The notes beneath the pieces were generated by a model. The model saw nothing but the letters and a program-made list of their open reading frames with translations. It had not been told where the DNA came from and did no database searches. From Pseudomonas silesiensis (GTDB taxonomy: Bacteria; Pseudomonadota; Gammaproteobacteria; Pseudomonadales; Pseudomonadaceae): DNA of 64,000 bases. Shown one piece after another: positions 1 to 8,279 of the stretch (its first letter is position 1; each line of letters begins with the position of its first letter). Position numbers and translations under genes: made by a program. The stretch spans positions 4,050,501-4,114,500 of the forward strand of contig NZ_CP014870.1 of NCBI RefSeq assembly GCF_001661075.1. The letters are read 5' to 3'.

Positions 1-543
1 ATGCCAACCAATCCCGAACGCATGGTGCATGGCTTCGGCGATGCGTCCGGGTTGCGCACGGTCGATACGCCGGTCGGCCGCGTGGGGACGCTCATCTGCT
101 GGGAAAACTACATGCCGCTGGCCCGCTATTCCCTGTATGCCCAAGGGGTGGAGATCTACGTCGCCCCCACCTACGACACGGGCGACGGCTGGATCAGTAC
201 GATGCGTCACATCGCACTCGAAGGCCGCTGTTGGGTGCTCGGCAGTGGCACGGTGCTGCGTGGCAGCGATATTCCCGACGACTTCCCGCACCGTGCGCAC
301 CTGTTTGCCGATCCGGACGAATGGATCAACGACGGCGACTCGGTGGTGGTCAGTCCGCAAGGCCGGGTGGTGGCCGGTCCGTTGCACCGGGAGGCCGGCA
401 TTCTGTATGCGGACATCGACGTCGCACTCGTGGCACCCGCGCGGCGGGCGCTGGATGTCACCGGGCACTACGCGCGCCCGGATATTTTCGAACTGCAGGT
501 ACGGCGCACGCCGGCGACAGCGGTGCGCTATATAGATGAGTGA
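1..543 (+). CDS. Nitrilase / carbon-nitrogen hydrolase, C-terminal part (cut by the window edge)
   Basis: Hydrolyses an organic nitrile to a carboxylic acid and ammonia, probably in the cytoplasm. The visible 180 residues contain the nitrilase nucleophile motif CWENYMPLAR, with the catalytic Cys at residue 33 counted from base 1, followed by the conserved APTYD and HIALEGRCWVLG segments. Nitrilases are about 300 residues long and carry their catalytic Glu and Lys upstream of this point, so the N-terminal third lies outside the window and the ATG at base 1 is an internal Met. The family is clear. Aliphatic, aromatic and arylacetonitrile specificity cannot be separated here. Confidence 0.9.
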   Translation: MPTNPERMVHGFGDASGLRTVDTPVGRVGTLICWENYMPLARYSLYAQGVEIYVAPTYDTGDGWISTMRHIALEGRCWVLGSGTVLRGSDIPDDFPHRAHLFADPDEWINDGDSVVVSPQGRVVAGPLHREAGILYADIDVALVAPARRALDVTGHYARPDIFELQVRRTPATAVRYIDE

Positions 544-615
544 AGTCAGGCACGGTTCTGGCGATCCATGCCCTCTGCGGCGGTATCGCCTCACCATTGA
601 GCAAGGAGTCAGGCC

Positions 616-1050
616 ATGAACGATGAACGATCCTACAAGGGCAGTTGTTTTTGCGGCGCAGTCGAGTTCACCGTCAGCGGCGAGCCCGCGGCGATGGGCT
701 ATTGCCACTGCGAATCCTGTCGACACTGGTCGGCAGGGCCGATCAATGCCTTCACCCTGTGGAAACCCGAGGCGCTGCAAGTGACTCGGGGTGCCGACAA
801 CATCGGCACCTACAACAAGACAGCGCAGAGTTACCGCAAGTGGTGCAAGACGTGCGGCGGACACCTCTTCACCGATCACCCGGGGATGGGGCTGATCGAT
901 GTGTATGCCGCGCTCATCCCCGAACTCGCGTACTCGCCAGGCGTTCACGTGCACTATCAGGAGACCGTGCTGCGCATCAAGGATGGCTTGCCCAAGCTGA
1001 AGGATGTCCCCAAGGAACTGGGGGGATCGGGCATCAGCCTCGACGAATAG
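616..1050 (+). CDS. GFA / CENP-V family zinc protein (144 aa)
   Basis: Belongs to the GFA family (glutathione-dependent formaldehyde-activating enzyme fold). The zinc-binding cysteines are visible as CFCG near residue 12, CHCESC near residue 31 and CKTCGG near residue 75. The start has a good ribosome-binding site (AAGGAGTCAGGCC before the ATG). Length fits the family. Most family members have no proven reaction, and the formaldehyde-glutathione role applies only to a few. It stands alone, 72 bp after the nitrilase, and has a paralogue on the other strand at 4487-4879. Confidence 0.85.
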   Translation: MNDERSYKGSCFCGAVEFTVSGEPAAMGYCHCESCRHWSAGPINAFTLWKPEALQVTRGADNIGTYNKTAQSYRKWCKTCGGHLFTDHPGMGLIDVYAALIPELAYSPGVHVHYQETVLRIKDGLPKLKDVPKELGGSGISLDE

Positions 1051-1193
1051 CGAGGTTAGCGGGCGGGCGGTCAGTGATCCATCCGAATAATCACTACGCC
1101 CGCCCTTTGCCCAGCTATGATTGACAGCATCCAGCCTCGCCGACGGTCGTCGCTGCGACCCGTCCCGCTTTTTCTTCCCCCGGGAGAAGCGTC

Positions 1194-2813
1194 ATGCGTG
1201 TTAGCTATTGCTTCAGTGCACTCCTGCTCGCCGTGCTGTCTGTGTCCGGCGGTTCGGACGAGGACGGGTTCTTCATCACGAAGGCGTTGGCCGCGACCAC
1301 CGAGACCGGTGTCGCGGGCGCTGCACCTGCGCCTGCGCCCGCACCCGCACCCGCACCGACTGCACCGGCCGAGACGGTCTTCACGACGGAGGAACTCGAC
1401 CAGATGCTGGCGCCGCTGGCCTTGTACCCGGATTCGTTACTGGCCCAGGTCCTGATGGCGGCAACCTATCCGGGCGATGTCGCCGACGCGGTGGCCTGGT
1501 CCAAGGCGCATCCGGACAGCAGCGGTGACGCCGCCGTGCGTCAAGTGGCGAATGAGCCCTGGGATCCGAGTGTGCAATCGCTGGTCGCCTTCCCGGCAGC
1601 GCTGGTGATCCTGGGCCAGGATCCGGCCTGGGTACAGCGCGTGGGCGACGCCTTCCTCGCGCAGCCCAACGCCGTGATGGATTCGGTACAACGCCTGCGC
1701 CGCCAGGCGCAAGCCGCCGGCCACCTCGAATCCAACGCGCAACAGCGCGTCACCGTGCAGCCGGCCGCGGCCGCACCTGCACCTGCACCTGCACCTGCAC
1801 CTGCCAATTCGACGGTGGTGGTGCAGCAGCCTGCCGCCACCCAGACCATCATCATCGAGCCGGCCCAGCCGCAGACCCTCTACGTGCCGAGCTACAACCC
1901 GAGCGTGGTCTATGGCACCTGGGCCTATCCGTCCTATCCGCCGGCGTACTACCCACCGCCGCCGGGTTACTACCTTGGCACCGCACTTGCCACCGGCCTC
2001 GCCTTCGGCGCAGGCGTGGCCATCGTCGATTCGCTCTGGGGCGACTGCGACTGGGACGGCGGCGACATCGATATCGACGTTGACCGCTACAACAACATCA
2101 ACACCAACCGCCAGATCAACGCCAACCAGAACAATTGGAGCCACAATTCGATCAACCGCGACGGCGTGCCCTACCGCGATCGCGCCAACCGCGAACAGAA
2201 TAGCCGGCGCTTGGCCGGCAGCGAACAGCGCGACGCGTTCCGCGGCCGCGATCCGGTGCGGACCTCCGAGCGCGAGCGCGCCAACCAGACGCTGGCGCAA
2301 CGCGGCATCGAACCTGCGGCCACCGACAATCGCCAGGCGCGGGAGCGGGCCCAGGCGGCGAGCCGTGACCTGGACAAACAACCGCAGGCGCGCGAGCGCG
2401 CGCAAGCCAGTGCGCAGACGCGCCAGACTACCCAGGCCAATGCGCAGAAGCGCGAGCAGGCGCAAGCCAGTGTCCAGGCGCGCCAGAATACTCAAGCCGG
2501 TGCGCAGAAGCGCGAGCAGGCGCAAGCCAGTGCCCAGGCGCGCCAGAAGACTCAGGCCGGTACGCAACAGCGCCAACGCACGCCAGACAATCCAAAGGTC
2601 CGCCAGCAAGCACGTCAGCAGCAGGCCAGTACCCAGGGGCCGCGCAACAATGCCTTTGCCGGCGCCAGCAACCCCTCGCAGTCGCGAACGCAAGCCAGCC
2701 GCGGCCAGGCCAGTCACGTTTCCGCCAGTCGGCCGCGCGCGGAACGCAGCAGCGGTCATACTGTACAACGCCCGGCCCGGGCACCGTCCCGGGGTGGCGG
2801 CAATCGGCGCTGA
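1194..2813 (+). CDS. DUF3300 family exported protein with Ala/Pro and Gln/Ala repeats
   Basis: A 539-residue exported protein of unknown function. The N-terminus is a signal peptide, followed by an Ala-Pro linker (about residues 43-55). The DUF3300 region (about 65-300) contains the family-typical segments LAPLALYPDSLLAQVLMAATYP and TLYVPSYNPSVVYGTWAYP, here shortened: LAPLALYPDSLLAQVL at about 77-92. A second Ala-Pro stretch lies near residue 195. The C-terminal 200 residues are low-complexity and rich in Gln, Ala and Arg, encoded by 60-bp direct repeats. Start ATG follows GGGAGAAGCGTC. Fourteen bases separate it from the DUF2950 gene, so the two are probably one operon; this pairing recurs in Proteobacteria. 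Confidence 0.88.
   Translation: MRVSYCFSALLLAVLSVSGGSDEDGFFITKALAATTETGVAGAAPAPAPAPAPAPTAPAETVFTTEELDQMLAPLALYPDSLLAQVLMAATYPGDVADAVAWSKAHPDSSGDAAVRQVANEPWDPSVQSLVAFPAALVILGQDPAWVQRVGDAFLAQPNAVMDSVQRLRRQAQAAGHLESNAQQRVTVQPAAAAPAPAPAPAPANSTVVVQQPAATQTIIIEPAQPQTLYVPSYNPSVVYGTWAYPSYPPAYYPPPPGYYLGTALATGLAFGAGVAIVDSLWGDCDWDGGDIDIDVDRYNNINTNRQINANQNNWSHNSINRDGVPYRDRANREQNSRRLAGSEQRDAFRGRDPVRTSERERANQTLAQRGIEPAATDNRQARERAQAASRDLDKQPQARERAQASAQTRQTTQANAQKREQAQASVQARQNTQAGAQKREQAQASAQARQKTQAGTQQRQRTPDNPKVRQQARQQQASTQGPRNNAFAGASNPSQSRTQASRGQASHVSASRPRAERSSGHTVQRPARAPSRGGGNRR
2395..2580 (+). repeat. 60-bp tandem repeats inside the DUF3300 gene
   Basis: About three copies of a 60-bp unit encode a 20-residue block of the form AQKREQAQASxQARQxTQAG. 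The two central copies (2448-2567) are almost identical at DNA level and the flanking ones are more diverged. This is an in-frame minisatellite that can change length without breaking the frame. Confidence 0.8.
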
Positions 2814-2826
2814 CAGGAGACTCGCC

Positions 2827-3717
2827 ATGAAGGCTGCATTGCGTATTTTCCCGCTTACGCTGCTGGCGATCCTGGCCCTGGATGCGCGCGCGCAGCAGGC
2901 CTTTCCCAGTCCGGATGCCGCCGCCGAGGCCCTGGTCGCCGCGCTCGGCACCCGGCAGGCCGATCAAACACGCCTCGCGGCCCTGCTCGGTGCTGACTGG
3001 CGCTCCTATATACCGCTCGAAGGCATAGACCGCGACGATGTCGATGCCTTCCTCGACCACTACCGGGAAAAACACAGCATCCAGCCCGACGGGAAAGGCA
3101 AGGCGCATCTGGTGGTCGGCACCGATCCCTGGACCTTGCCGTTGCCGATCATGCAGGGCAAGGCTGGCTGGGCCTTCAACGCCAAGGCCGGTGGCGAGGA
3201 GATCCGTGAACGACGCATCGGTCGCAACGAACTGGCCACCGTACAATCGGCGCTGGCCTACTACGATGCCCAGATGGACTACGCCACGGTCGACCGCAAC
3301 GGCGATGGCGTGCTCGAGTACGCGCAAAAGTTCATCAGCAGCAATGGCAAGCAGGATGGCCTGTACTGGGCCGAGGAGCCCGGGGTGGAAGAGAGTCCGC
3401 TCGGCCCGTTGTTCGGCGACGCCAAACCCGGCGGCGACTGGCATGGCTATCAGTACCGTATCCTCGACGCCCAGGGACCTTCGGCGCCAGGCGGCGCCTA
3501 CAGTTATAAGCTCGGCAACAGCATGAGCCGCGGCTTCGCCCTGATCGCCTGGCCGGCAAAGTACGGCGACAGCGGCGTGATGAGCTTCATGATCAGCCAC
3601 GAGGGCGAGTTGTTCGAGAAAGACCTGGGGCCGGACAGCGCCAAACTGGCGACGTCCATGCGCCGCTTCGATCCGGACAGCAGCTGGAACGAGGTCGACG
3701 AACAGACAGGACCTTGA
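2827..3717 (+). CDS. DUF2950 family exported protein
   Basis: A 296-residue protein of the DUF2950 family, function unknown. It begins with a signal peptide ending near AQQAFPSPDAAAEALVAAL, so it is probably periplasmic. Conserved-looking blocks include PLPIMQGKAGWAFNAKAG around residue 105 and a C-terminal SFMISHEGELFEKDLG stretch. The start ATG lies 14 bases after the DUF3300 stop and follows an AGGAGACTCGCC ribosome-binding site. The longer open frame that begins upstream is only a shadow of the DUF3300 gene. Confidence 0.88.
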   Translation: MKAALRIFPLTLLAILALDARAQQAFPSPDAAAEALVAALGTRQADQTRLAALLGADWRSYIPLEGIDRDDVDAFLDHYREKHSIQPDGKGKAHLVVGTDPWTLPLPIMQGKAGWAFNAKAGGEEIRERRIGRNELATVQSALAYYDAQMDYATVDRNGDGVLEYAQKFISSNGKQDGLYWAEEPGVEESPLGPLFGDAKPGGDWHGYQYRILDAQGPSAPGGAYSYKLGNSMSRGFALIAWPAKYGDSGVMSFMISHEGELFEKDLGPDSAKLATSMRRFDPDSSWNEVDEQTGP

Positions 3718-3859
3718 CCTACCCCGTGAAAGATGACGGCCGGGCATCAGGCATGGCAATGTCGGGGAAGGCTGCGCCAGAGGAATCCGGGATCAGCGCC
3801 TGGGGAGAACCAGGTTATTTGTAGTTGCCAAATGGCATTGTGCGCAGCGGTGCAGTACC

Positions 3860-3891
3860 TTGTAATTGCAACATCCTCTTACGCAATCCTG
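3860..3891 (+). promoter_or_regulatory. Upstream motif shared with the parA gene
   Basis: TTGTAAT at 3860-3866 and ATCCTCTTACGCAATCCTG at 3873-3891. The second part matches 16 of 19 bases with a site at 15679-15697 in front of parA, which also has TTGTAAT a few bases upstream. It lies 22 bases before the microprotein start. The binding factor is unknown to me. Confidence 0.5.
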
Positions 3892-3913
3892 TCCAGGTTC
3901 AGAGGTGGGTTTC

Positions 3914-3988
3914 ATGAACAACATCATCTACATCGTCGGATTAGTTGTGATTGTCGTGGTGATCCTGTCTTTCCTCGGGTTTGCATAG
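3914..3988 (+). CDS. 24-residue single-span membrane microprotein, copy 1
   Basis: A very short reading frame: MNNIIYIVG followed by a Val/Ile/Leu-rich span and the end LSFLGFA. A ribosome-binding site GAGGTGGG stands 5-6 bases before the ATG. A second copy at 15463-15537 shares the first nine residues exactly and most of the rest, and differences between the copies are mainly synonymous or conservative, which supports real translation. The protein would be a lone transmembrane helix with almost no soluble part. I know no function for it. Confidence 0.72.
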   Translation: MNNIIYIVGLVVIVVVILSFLGFA

Positions 3989-4045
3989 CGTTGGTGTTTC
4001 CTTGACGCAGGCGTCGCGCGTCACGACGCCGCCAATGCCCTGATG

Positions 4046-4167
4046 TTTCTGTAGGAGCGAGCTTGCTCGCGATGGACGTTAACGATGACGCGTTTATTCT
4101 GGATAAACGTGTTGCCTTTGAGACCATCGTCGGAACGCCGCCCGGAGCAAGCTCGCTCCTACAGAAA
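4046..4167. repeat. REPIN (two inverted REP sequences), type GTAGGAGCGAGC
   Basis: Outer arms TTTCTGTAGGAGCGAGC and its reverse complement lie at 4046-4062 and 4151-4167, around a spacer of about 90 bases. Each REP forms its own hairpin (GCGAGCTTGCTCGC on the left). This is the typical REP doublet of fluorescent pseudomonads, normally moved by a RAYT transposase encoded elsewhere. It fills the gap between the microprotein and the next minus-strand gene. Confidence 0.9.
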
Positions 4168-4180
4168 AGCGCCAGACCGG

Positions 4181-4396
4181 TCACGCGAATTTAATGGTAC
4201 CGCCCTGGATATCGTCTCGTGCCGACCGCAACTCGTACGCATCCTGATTGAGCTGGTGAATCAGGTTAAGCAACCGCTGGCGCAACAGCTCGTCCTTCAG
4301 TTGCTCGGTTGCGCGCATGACATCCAGCGCGGCGGTCTCGTTGTTGGTTGCGATGGAGTCGAGCAGTTTGCGCATGCTCCTTGATGGCCGATTCAT
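4181..4396 (-). CDS. Small hypothetical protein (71 aa)
   Basis: Not recognised. The 71-residue product is charged and predicted helical, with a Leu-rich heptad-like segment (EQLKDELLRQRLLNLIHQLNQ, written short: LKDELLRQRLLNLIHQL) between about residues 32 and 48. No signal peptide or membrane span is present. A GGGAGGCAAC ribosome-binding site precedes the ATG on the minus strand, and the frame is free of overlap with any better gene. It may be a small cytoplasmic helical protein. Confidence 0.6.
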   Translation of the reverse strand: MNRPSRSMRKLLDSIATNNETAALDVMRATEQLKDELLRQRLLNLIHQLNQDAYELRSARDDIQGGTIKFA

Positions 4397-4486
4397 CTGT
4401 TGCCTCCCTGGTTTCGATAGACGCGAATCATAGGGCGCGAATGTTGCGCCAATGTTTCAGTCCCGCCTTCGCACCGTTCTTGCGCC

Positions 4487-4879
4487 CTACTCCTCGGAGC
4501 GTCCTGTGTTGTCACGATCCCGCTCGTAGTGCCTCGTGAACGCAAACGGCGGCAACCAGGACTCGCGACGCAGGGTCCAGCTTTCGTAGGTGGGCTTCAG
4601 TTGGTCAGGGGCATCCAGGGAACCCAGGTTCACTTCGATTTCGTCGCCGGTGCGGGCGAAGACGGATGAGCCACAGCGGGGGCAGAAAAACCGCCCGGCG
4701 TAGTCGCGTGTTTCGCCAGTGATCGTCACCGCATCCTGGGGGAATATCGCCGAAGCGTGAAAAAGTGCCCCATGATGCTTGCGGCAATCGAGACAGTGAC
4801 AAAGGCCGACCCGGTAGGGGCGTCCCGCCGCCTCGATCCGGACGTTGCCGCACAGGCAACCGCCGGTGAATCGGTCCAT
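4487..4879 (-). CDS. GFA / CENP-V family zinc protein (130 aa)
   Basis: Second GFA-fold protein of the window. Zinc ligands are visible as CLCG at residues 8-11, CHCLDC near 27-32 and CPRCG near 69-73. The ATG follows an AGGAGACGCAGC ribosome-binding site. It shares only the cysteine framework with the gene at 616-1050, so the two are distant paralogues rather than a recent duplication. The substrate is unknown. Confidence 0.85.
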   Translation of the reverse strand: MDRFTGGCLCGNVRIEAAGRPYRVGLCHCLDCRKHHGALFHASAIFPQDAVTITGETRDYAGRFFCPRCGSSVFARTGDEIEVNLGSLDAPDQLKPTYESWTLRRESWLPPFAFTRHYERDRDNTGRSEE

Positions 4880-4954
4880 GCTGCGTCTCCTCTGGAATCA
4901 AGCGATCGGCGACGCCTGCGCCAACCTGTCCCGGCGCCCCGGCCAGGGCGCAAT

Positions 4955-5434
4955 TCAACCCTTAACAGCCGCCTCGATTGCAGCGATATCGATCTTGTGC
5001 ATCGTCATCATGGCGTCGAAGGCGCGCTTGGCCACGGCCTGATCAGGGTGAGTCACCGCGCTGGTCAGCACCCGTGGTGAGATCTGCCACGACAGTCCCC
5101 ACTTGTCCTTGCACCAGCCGCATGCACTTTCCTGACCGCCGTTGCCGACGATCGCATTCCACAATCGGTCGGTTTCGGCCTGGTCATCGGTCGCCACCTG
5201 GAATGAAAACGCCTCGTTGTGCTTGAACGCCGGGCCCCCGTTGAGCCCGACACAAGGGATACCCATCACCGTGAAATCGACCGTCAATACATCGCCCTGC
5301 TTGCCCGCCGGGTAATCGCCGGGCGCGCGATGGACGGCGCCCACGGCGCTGTCGGGAAAGGTTTCGGCGTAGAACGTCGCAGCGTCCAGTGCGGTGCCGT
5401 CGTACCAGAGGCAAATCGTATTCTTGCTGAGCAT
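4955..5434 (-). CDS. VOC family protein, PhnB / 3-demethylubiquinone-like
   Basis: A 159-residue protein of the vicinal-oxygen-chelate fold in the PhnB-like branch. Recognisable segments are CLWYDGTALDAATFYAETFP at the start, the central GIPCVGLNGGP, and the C-terminal block DKWGLSWQISPRVL. I chose the ATG at 5434 because GGAGAACC stands 5-6 bases before it; an upstream in-frame ATG at 5464 lacks such a site. Members of this branch are annotated as methyltransferases or glyoxalase-like, but their reactions are mostly unproven. It lies 75 bases upstream of the GFA gene and may be cotranscribed. Confidence 0.82.
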   Translation of the reverse strand: MLSKNTICLWYDGTALDAATFYAETFPDSAVGAVHRAPGDYPAGKQGDVLTVDFTVMGIPCVGLNGGPAFKHNEAFSFQVATDDQAETDRLWNAIVGNGGQESACGWCKDKWGLSWQISPRVLTSAVTHPDQAVAKRAFDAMMTMHKIDIAAIEAAVKG

Positions 5435-5591
5435 CTTGGTTCTCCAGAATTGGAACTCAGACATGCATTCTAGCAGCGCAGGTAACGGGCACTGCGTTAC
5501 AAAGATCCAGGGGCAGGCTCAATACCGGCTAAGCTGATTAGGGGCACAACCCCGTACAACGCCTCCAGCCTCTTGATGCAGGGGAACCGGG

Positions 5592-5891
5592 ATGACCGGA
5601 AAAACAGCGCGCCAATGCTCGTCCTGGGTCCTCCCTTCCCTGCTCGCCATCAACCTGGCACTGACCGCGGGATGTGCAGGCAAAGCCACCACCGCACGCT
5701 ATTCGGCCTCAAGCCCGGGCGACGCCTGCTATGCAAAAGCGCTCCCCACTTCCGGCGAGGGCGGCCTGGCCTGGGGCTCCACTTTGAACACGGCTCGCAA
5801 AAAATCCATGAATAACTGCATACGTTATGCCGGCCGGTCCGGTGGCACGCCGGATACCTGCCGAGTGGTGTTGGCGGAGTGTCGGAAATAA
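5592..5891 (+). CDS. Small probable lipoprotein (99 aa)
   Basis: Not assigned to a family. The N-terminus has basic residues, a hydrophobic stretch (VLPSLLAINLALTAG) and a Cys at residue 28 in the context LTAGC, which resembles a lipobox. Four further Cys residues in the mature part (for example CYAK, NCIRY, TCRVVLAEC) suggest two disulfides in the periplasm. A GGGGAACCGGG site precedes the ATG. It converges with the LuxR gene at 5915. Confidence 0.6.
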   Translation: MTGKTARQCSSWVLPSLLAINLALTAGCAGKATTARYSASSPGDACYAKALPTSGEGGLAWGSTLNTARKKSMNNCIRYAGRSGGTPDTCRVVLAECRK

Positions 5892-5914
5892 TCGCCAGCG
5901 AGATCAGTGCGCGC

Positions 5915-6733
5915 TCAGGACCAACGACCTTTCACGACCAGCCCCAGCAATTCTCGATGCCCGCTGACACCTGTTTTTCGATAAAGCCGCTTGATATAGG
6001 TAGCGGCGCTTGAGCGCTGGACGCCCATCAGGGGCGCGATGTCTTCCGCTCCCAGGCCACTGAGCAAATGCCTGAGCAGTTCACGGTCCCGACGAGTCAG
6101 TTCAGGATAAAGCCGCTCGACGCGCTGACTCAGCAAGGACGGCATCTGATTGGCTTCGATATAGGCGCGATAGTGCAGTCGCGTGACCTGAATCAGTAAC
6201 GGCGCAACCGACTCGATAAATTCGATTTCGCGCTGATTGAAGTTGCCGTGCTCACGACCTCGATAGAAATTGATCGACAGCCAGCCCCCGCCCTCCTCCT
6301 GATGATTGAGCAAGGCCATGCGCTGGGAGATTTGCGGCTGTTCATAACAGACTCGCCGATAGTCGCGATGTGTGATGTCTTCGACTGACTGAAGCTGAGC
6401 CAGGATTCGCGCCCCACCGTATTTCGCCTTGTGACCGAGCATCGCCTGGCGGTTGCCATCCAGGCTGTGGAAACGCTCGACGTAATCCCGGGAAATACGC
6501 GATATCTGCACCAGCCTTGCCTGATCGGAACACGACAATACCTGTGGCTCCTGGCCCTCGGGGTAAGCAAAAATAGTGCACTGAGCCAGCGGCATCACAC
6601 CCCGCACCAACGTCAATAATTCTGCCGCCAGCCAGGTCCGGCAGTCCTCGCCCACCCGCGCCAACAGATGGGCGATTTGCCCCGTCGTCAACGGGACCTG
6701 GTGGTAAACGGTGGTGAGCGGCCAGTGGTTCAT
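5915..6733 (-). CDS. LuxR-type transcriptional regulator
   Basis: A 272-residue regulator with a C-terminal LuxR/GerE helix-turn-helix (about residues 208-268: LTRRDRELLRHLLSGLGAEDIAPLMG then SSAATYIKRLYRKTG). The N-terminal 190 residues are not a response-regulator receiver or an obvious autoinducer domain and probably sense a small molecule. The gene overlaps the end of the MFS gene by 4 bases (ATGA), so it is the last gene of the hydroxylase operon and a likely regulator of it. A candidate operator is the palindrome at 10067-10088. Confidence 0.85.
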   Translation of the reverse strand: MNHWPLTTVYHQVPLTTGQIAHLLARVGEDCRTWLAAELLTLVRGVMPLAQCTIFAYPEGQEPQVLSCSDQARLVQISRISRDYVERFHSLDGNRQAMLGHKAKYGGARILAQLQSVEDITHRDYRRVCYEQPQISQRMALLNHQEEGGGWLSINFYRGREHGNFNQREIEFIESVAPLLIQVTRLHYRAYIEANQMPSLLSQRVERLYPELTRRDRELLRHLLSGLGAEDIAPLMGVQRSSAATYIKRLYRKTGVSGHRELLGLVVKGRWS

Positions 6734-8055
6734 TCAGGGACCCATTCGCGCGAAGAATGTTGGCGTTCGTGGGGAAGCGCTCGCACCAGTATGGCAGCCA
6801 CCAGTAACAGCAGCGCCGCATACAGACAACCGGCTGTATAGCTATGGGTCAGGTCCTTGAGCCAGCCGACCACCAACGGATTAAGGGCCGACCCCAGATT
6901 ACCCACGGCGTTGATCACCGCGATACCCACTGCCCGGGCTTGAAAACTCAACGAACGATCCGGCAAGGTCCAGAAAATCGACATGGCCGTATAGGAACCC
7001 GTCGCCGCCATGCAGATCCCGGCCAGTTGTACGATCGGCTCGTTCGATAAGGCCGTACAGAACCAGCCCGCGGCAGCCATCAGCATCGGCAACGCCAGGT
7101 GCCAACGCCGCTCCTGGGTCAGGTCCGAGTGTCGGCCCCAGAGGATCATGCCCACAATCGTGCATATCTGAGGAATTGCCGACAACAATCCGATCAGCGT
7201 ATTGCTCTGACCAGCGCTGAAGCTCTTGACGATCAATGGCGTCCAGACGGCGATCATCGCCAGGGTGTTGACCAGGCAAAAGTACACCAGACAGAACAGC
7301 AGCACCGCTGGCGACAACAACTCACGTCCCCAATGGGCGTGGGGGGACGGTGCCTGACGGTCCCGCGCCAGCAACTCGGCCAGCTGCAGTTTTTCATCGT
7401 CGCTCAACCAGCGCGCCTGGCGCGGTTTATCGTCCAGATAACCGTACACCGCCAGGCCGAGTACGACGCTGGGCAATCCTTCCAGCAGAAACAGCCATTG
7501 CCAACCTGCCAGTCCCCAGTGGCCATCCAGCCCCAAAATGGCGCCGGACAATACCGAACCAAAGCCCGCGGTAAACGGCATGGCGATCATGAACAACGCA
7601 TTGGCCCGCGCCCGGTACGCCGCCGGAAACCAGAACGTCATGTACAACAGCACACCGGGCAGAAACCCCGCCTCGGTGATACCTACCAACGCACGCAACC
7701 AATACAGGCTGGCCGCGTCATGGGCAAACAGGGTGGCGGTCGACGCTACGCCCCAGGCAATCATCAGGCTGCCGATCCAGCGGCGGGCGCCGAGTTTCGC
7801 CAGGACCATGTTGCTGGGGATGCCGCACGCGATGTAGGCCAGGTAGAAAATCGTGGTTGCCATGCCGAACTGGGTACTGCTCAAGCCCAGGTCGTCCATC
7901 ATTGTCAGCCCGGCGAAGCCGATATTGATACGGTCCAGAAATGAAAACACGAAGCAGATGAAGAGAAACCACAGCAGGCGTTTCGAGACTTTGGCGATGA
8001 CCGGCGGATGAGCGCCGGCCTCCTCGCCAGGGGTCACAGCAGGACGGGATGGCAT
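6730..8055 (-). CDS. MFS transporter, anion:cation symporter family
   Basis: A 441-residue major facilitator of the ACS family, which imports organic acids with protons through the inner membrane. The signature FSFLDRINIGFAGLTM lies in the first span, and GVGEAGF-like and FPAAYRARANALF segments follow at about 120-160. It lies between the DUF2783 gene (41 bases) and the LuxR gene (4-base overlap), so it most likely imports the substrate of the FAD hydroxylase encoded first in the operon, plausibly an aromatic or hydroxyaromatic acid. Confidence 0.9.
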   Translation of the reverse strand: MPSRPAVTPGEEAGAHPPVIAKVSKRLLWFLFICFVFSFLDRINIGFAGLTMMDDLGLSSTQFGMATTIFYLAYIACGIPSNMVLAKLGARRWIGSLMIAWGVASTATLFAHDAASLYWLRALVGITEAGFLPGVLLYMTFWFPAAYRARANALFMIAMPFTAGFGSVLSGAILGLDGHWGLAGWQWLFLLEGLPSVVLGLAVYGYLDDKPRQARWLSDDEKLQLAELLARDRQAPSPHAHWGRELLSPAVLLFCLVYFCLVNTLAMIAVWTPLIVKSFSAGQSNTLIGLLSAIPQICTIVGMILWGRHSDLTQERRWHLALPMLMAAAGWFCTALSNEPIVQLAGICMAATGSYTAMSIFWTLPDRSLSFQARAVGIAVINAVGNLGSALNPLVVGWLKDLTHSYTAGCLYAALLLLVAAILVRALPHERQHSSREWVPE

Positions 8056-8096
8056 AGGGTGATCCTGTTTTTGTAATTATTGGCTGGCACAAGGTT

Positions 8097-8279
8097 TTAC
8101 AGGTCCTGCACGGCGCACTCGACCAGTGCGTCGAAGCGCTCGGCATCGTTCAGTGCCTCCGCCGCCAGCAGCGCCAGTTTCACCAGGAACAACTCGCTGT
8201 CGTTACCCGTAAGGTCGATCGCCTCGGCGAGCCGATCATAGACGCGCTCGAGGTCTGTCACGCTCATTGACTGACTCAT
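8097..8279 (-). CDS. DUF2783 family small protein (60 aa)
   Basis: A 60-residue protein with the motif DLERVYDRLAEAIDLTG followed by a helical Leu/Ala-rich segment. This family is typically encoded directly after FAD-dependent aromatic hydroxylases, as it is here, where its ATG overlaps the hydroxylase stop by 4 bases. Its role is unknown; a helper or partner of the hydroxylase is an inference from this repeated neighbourhood. Confidence 0.8.
   Translation of the reverse strand: MSQSMSVTDLERVYDRLAEAIDLTGNDSELFLVKLALLAAEALNDAERFDALVECAVQDL

Noticed and set aside
1912..2826. Long N-terminal extension of the DUF2950 frame
   Set aside because: It runs through the DUF3300 gene in another frame; the ATG at 2827 has a ribosome-binding site and a signal peptide.
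1437..2951. 504-codon open frame on the minus strand
   Set aside because: It is the shadow of the DUF3300 gene, which has a signal peptide, a ribosome-binding site and family motifs; high GC and repeats keep the opposite frame open.
5573..5815. 80-codon frame overlapping the small lipoprotein gene
   Set aside because: The frame at 5592-5891 has a lipobox-like N-terminus and a better ribosome-binding site.
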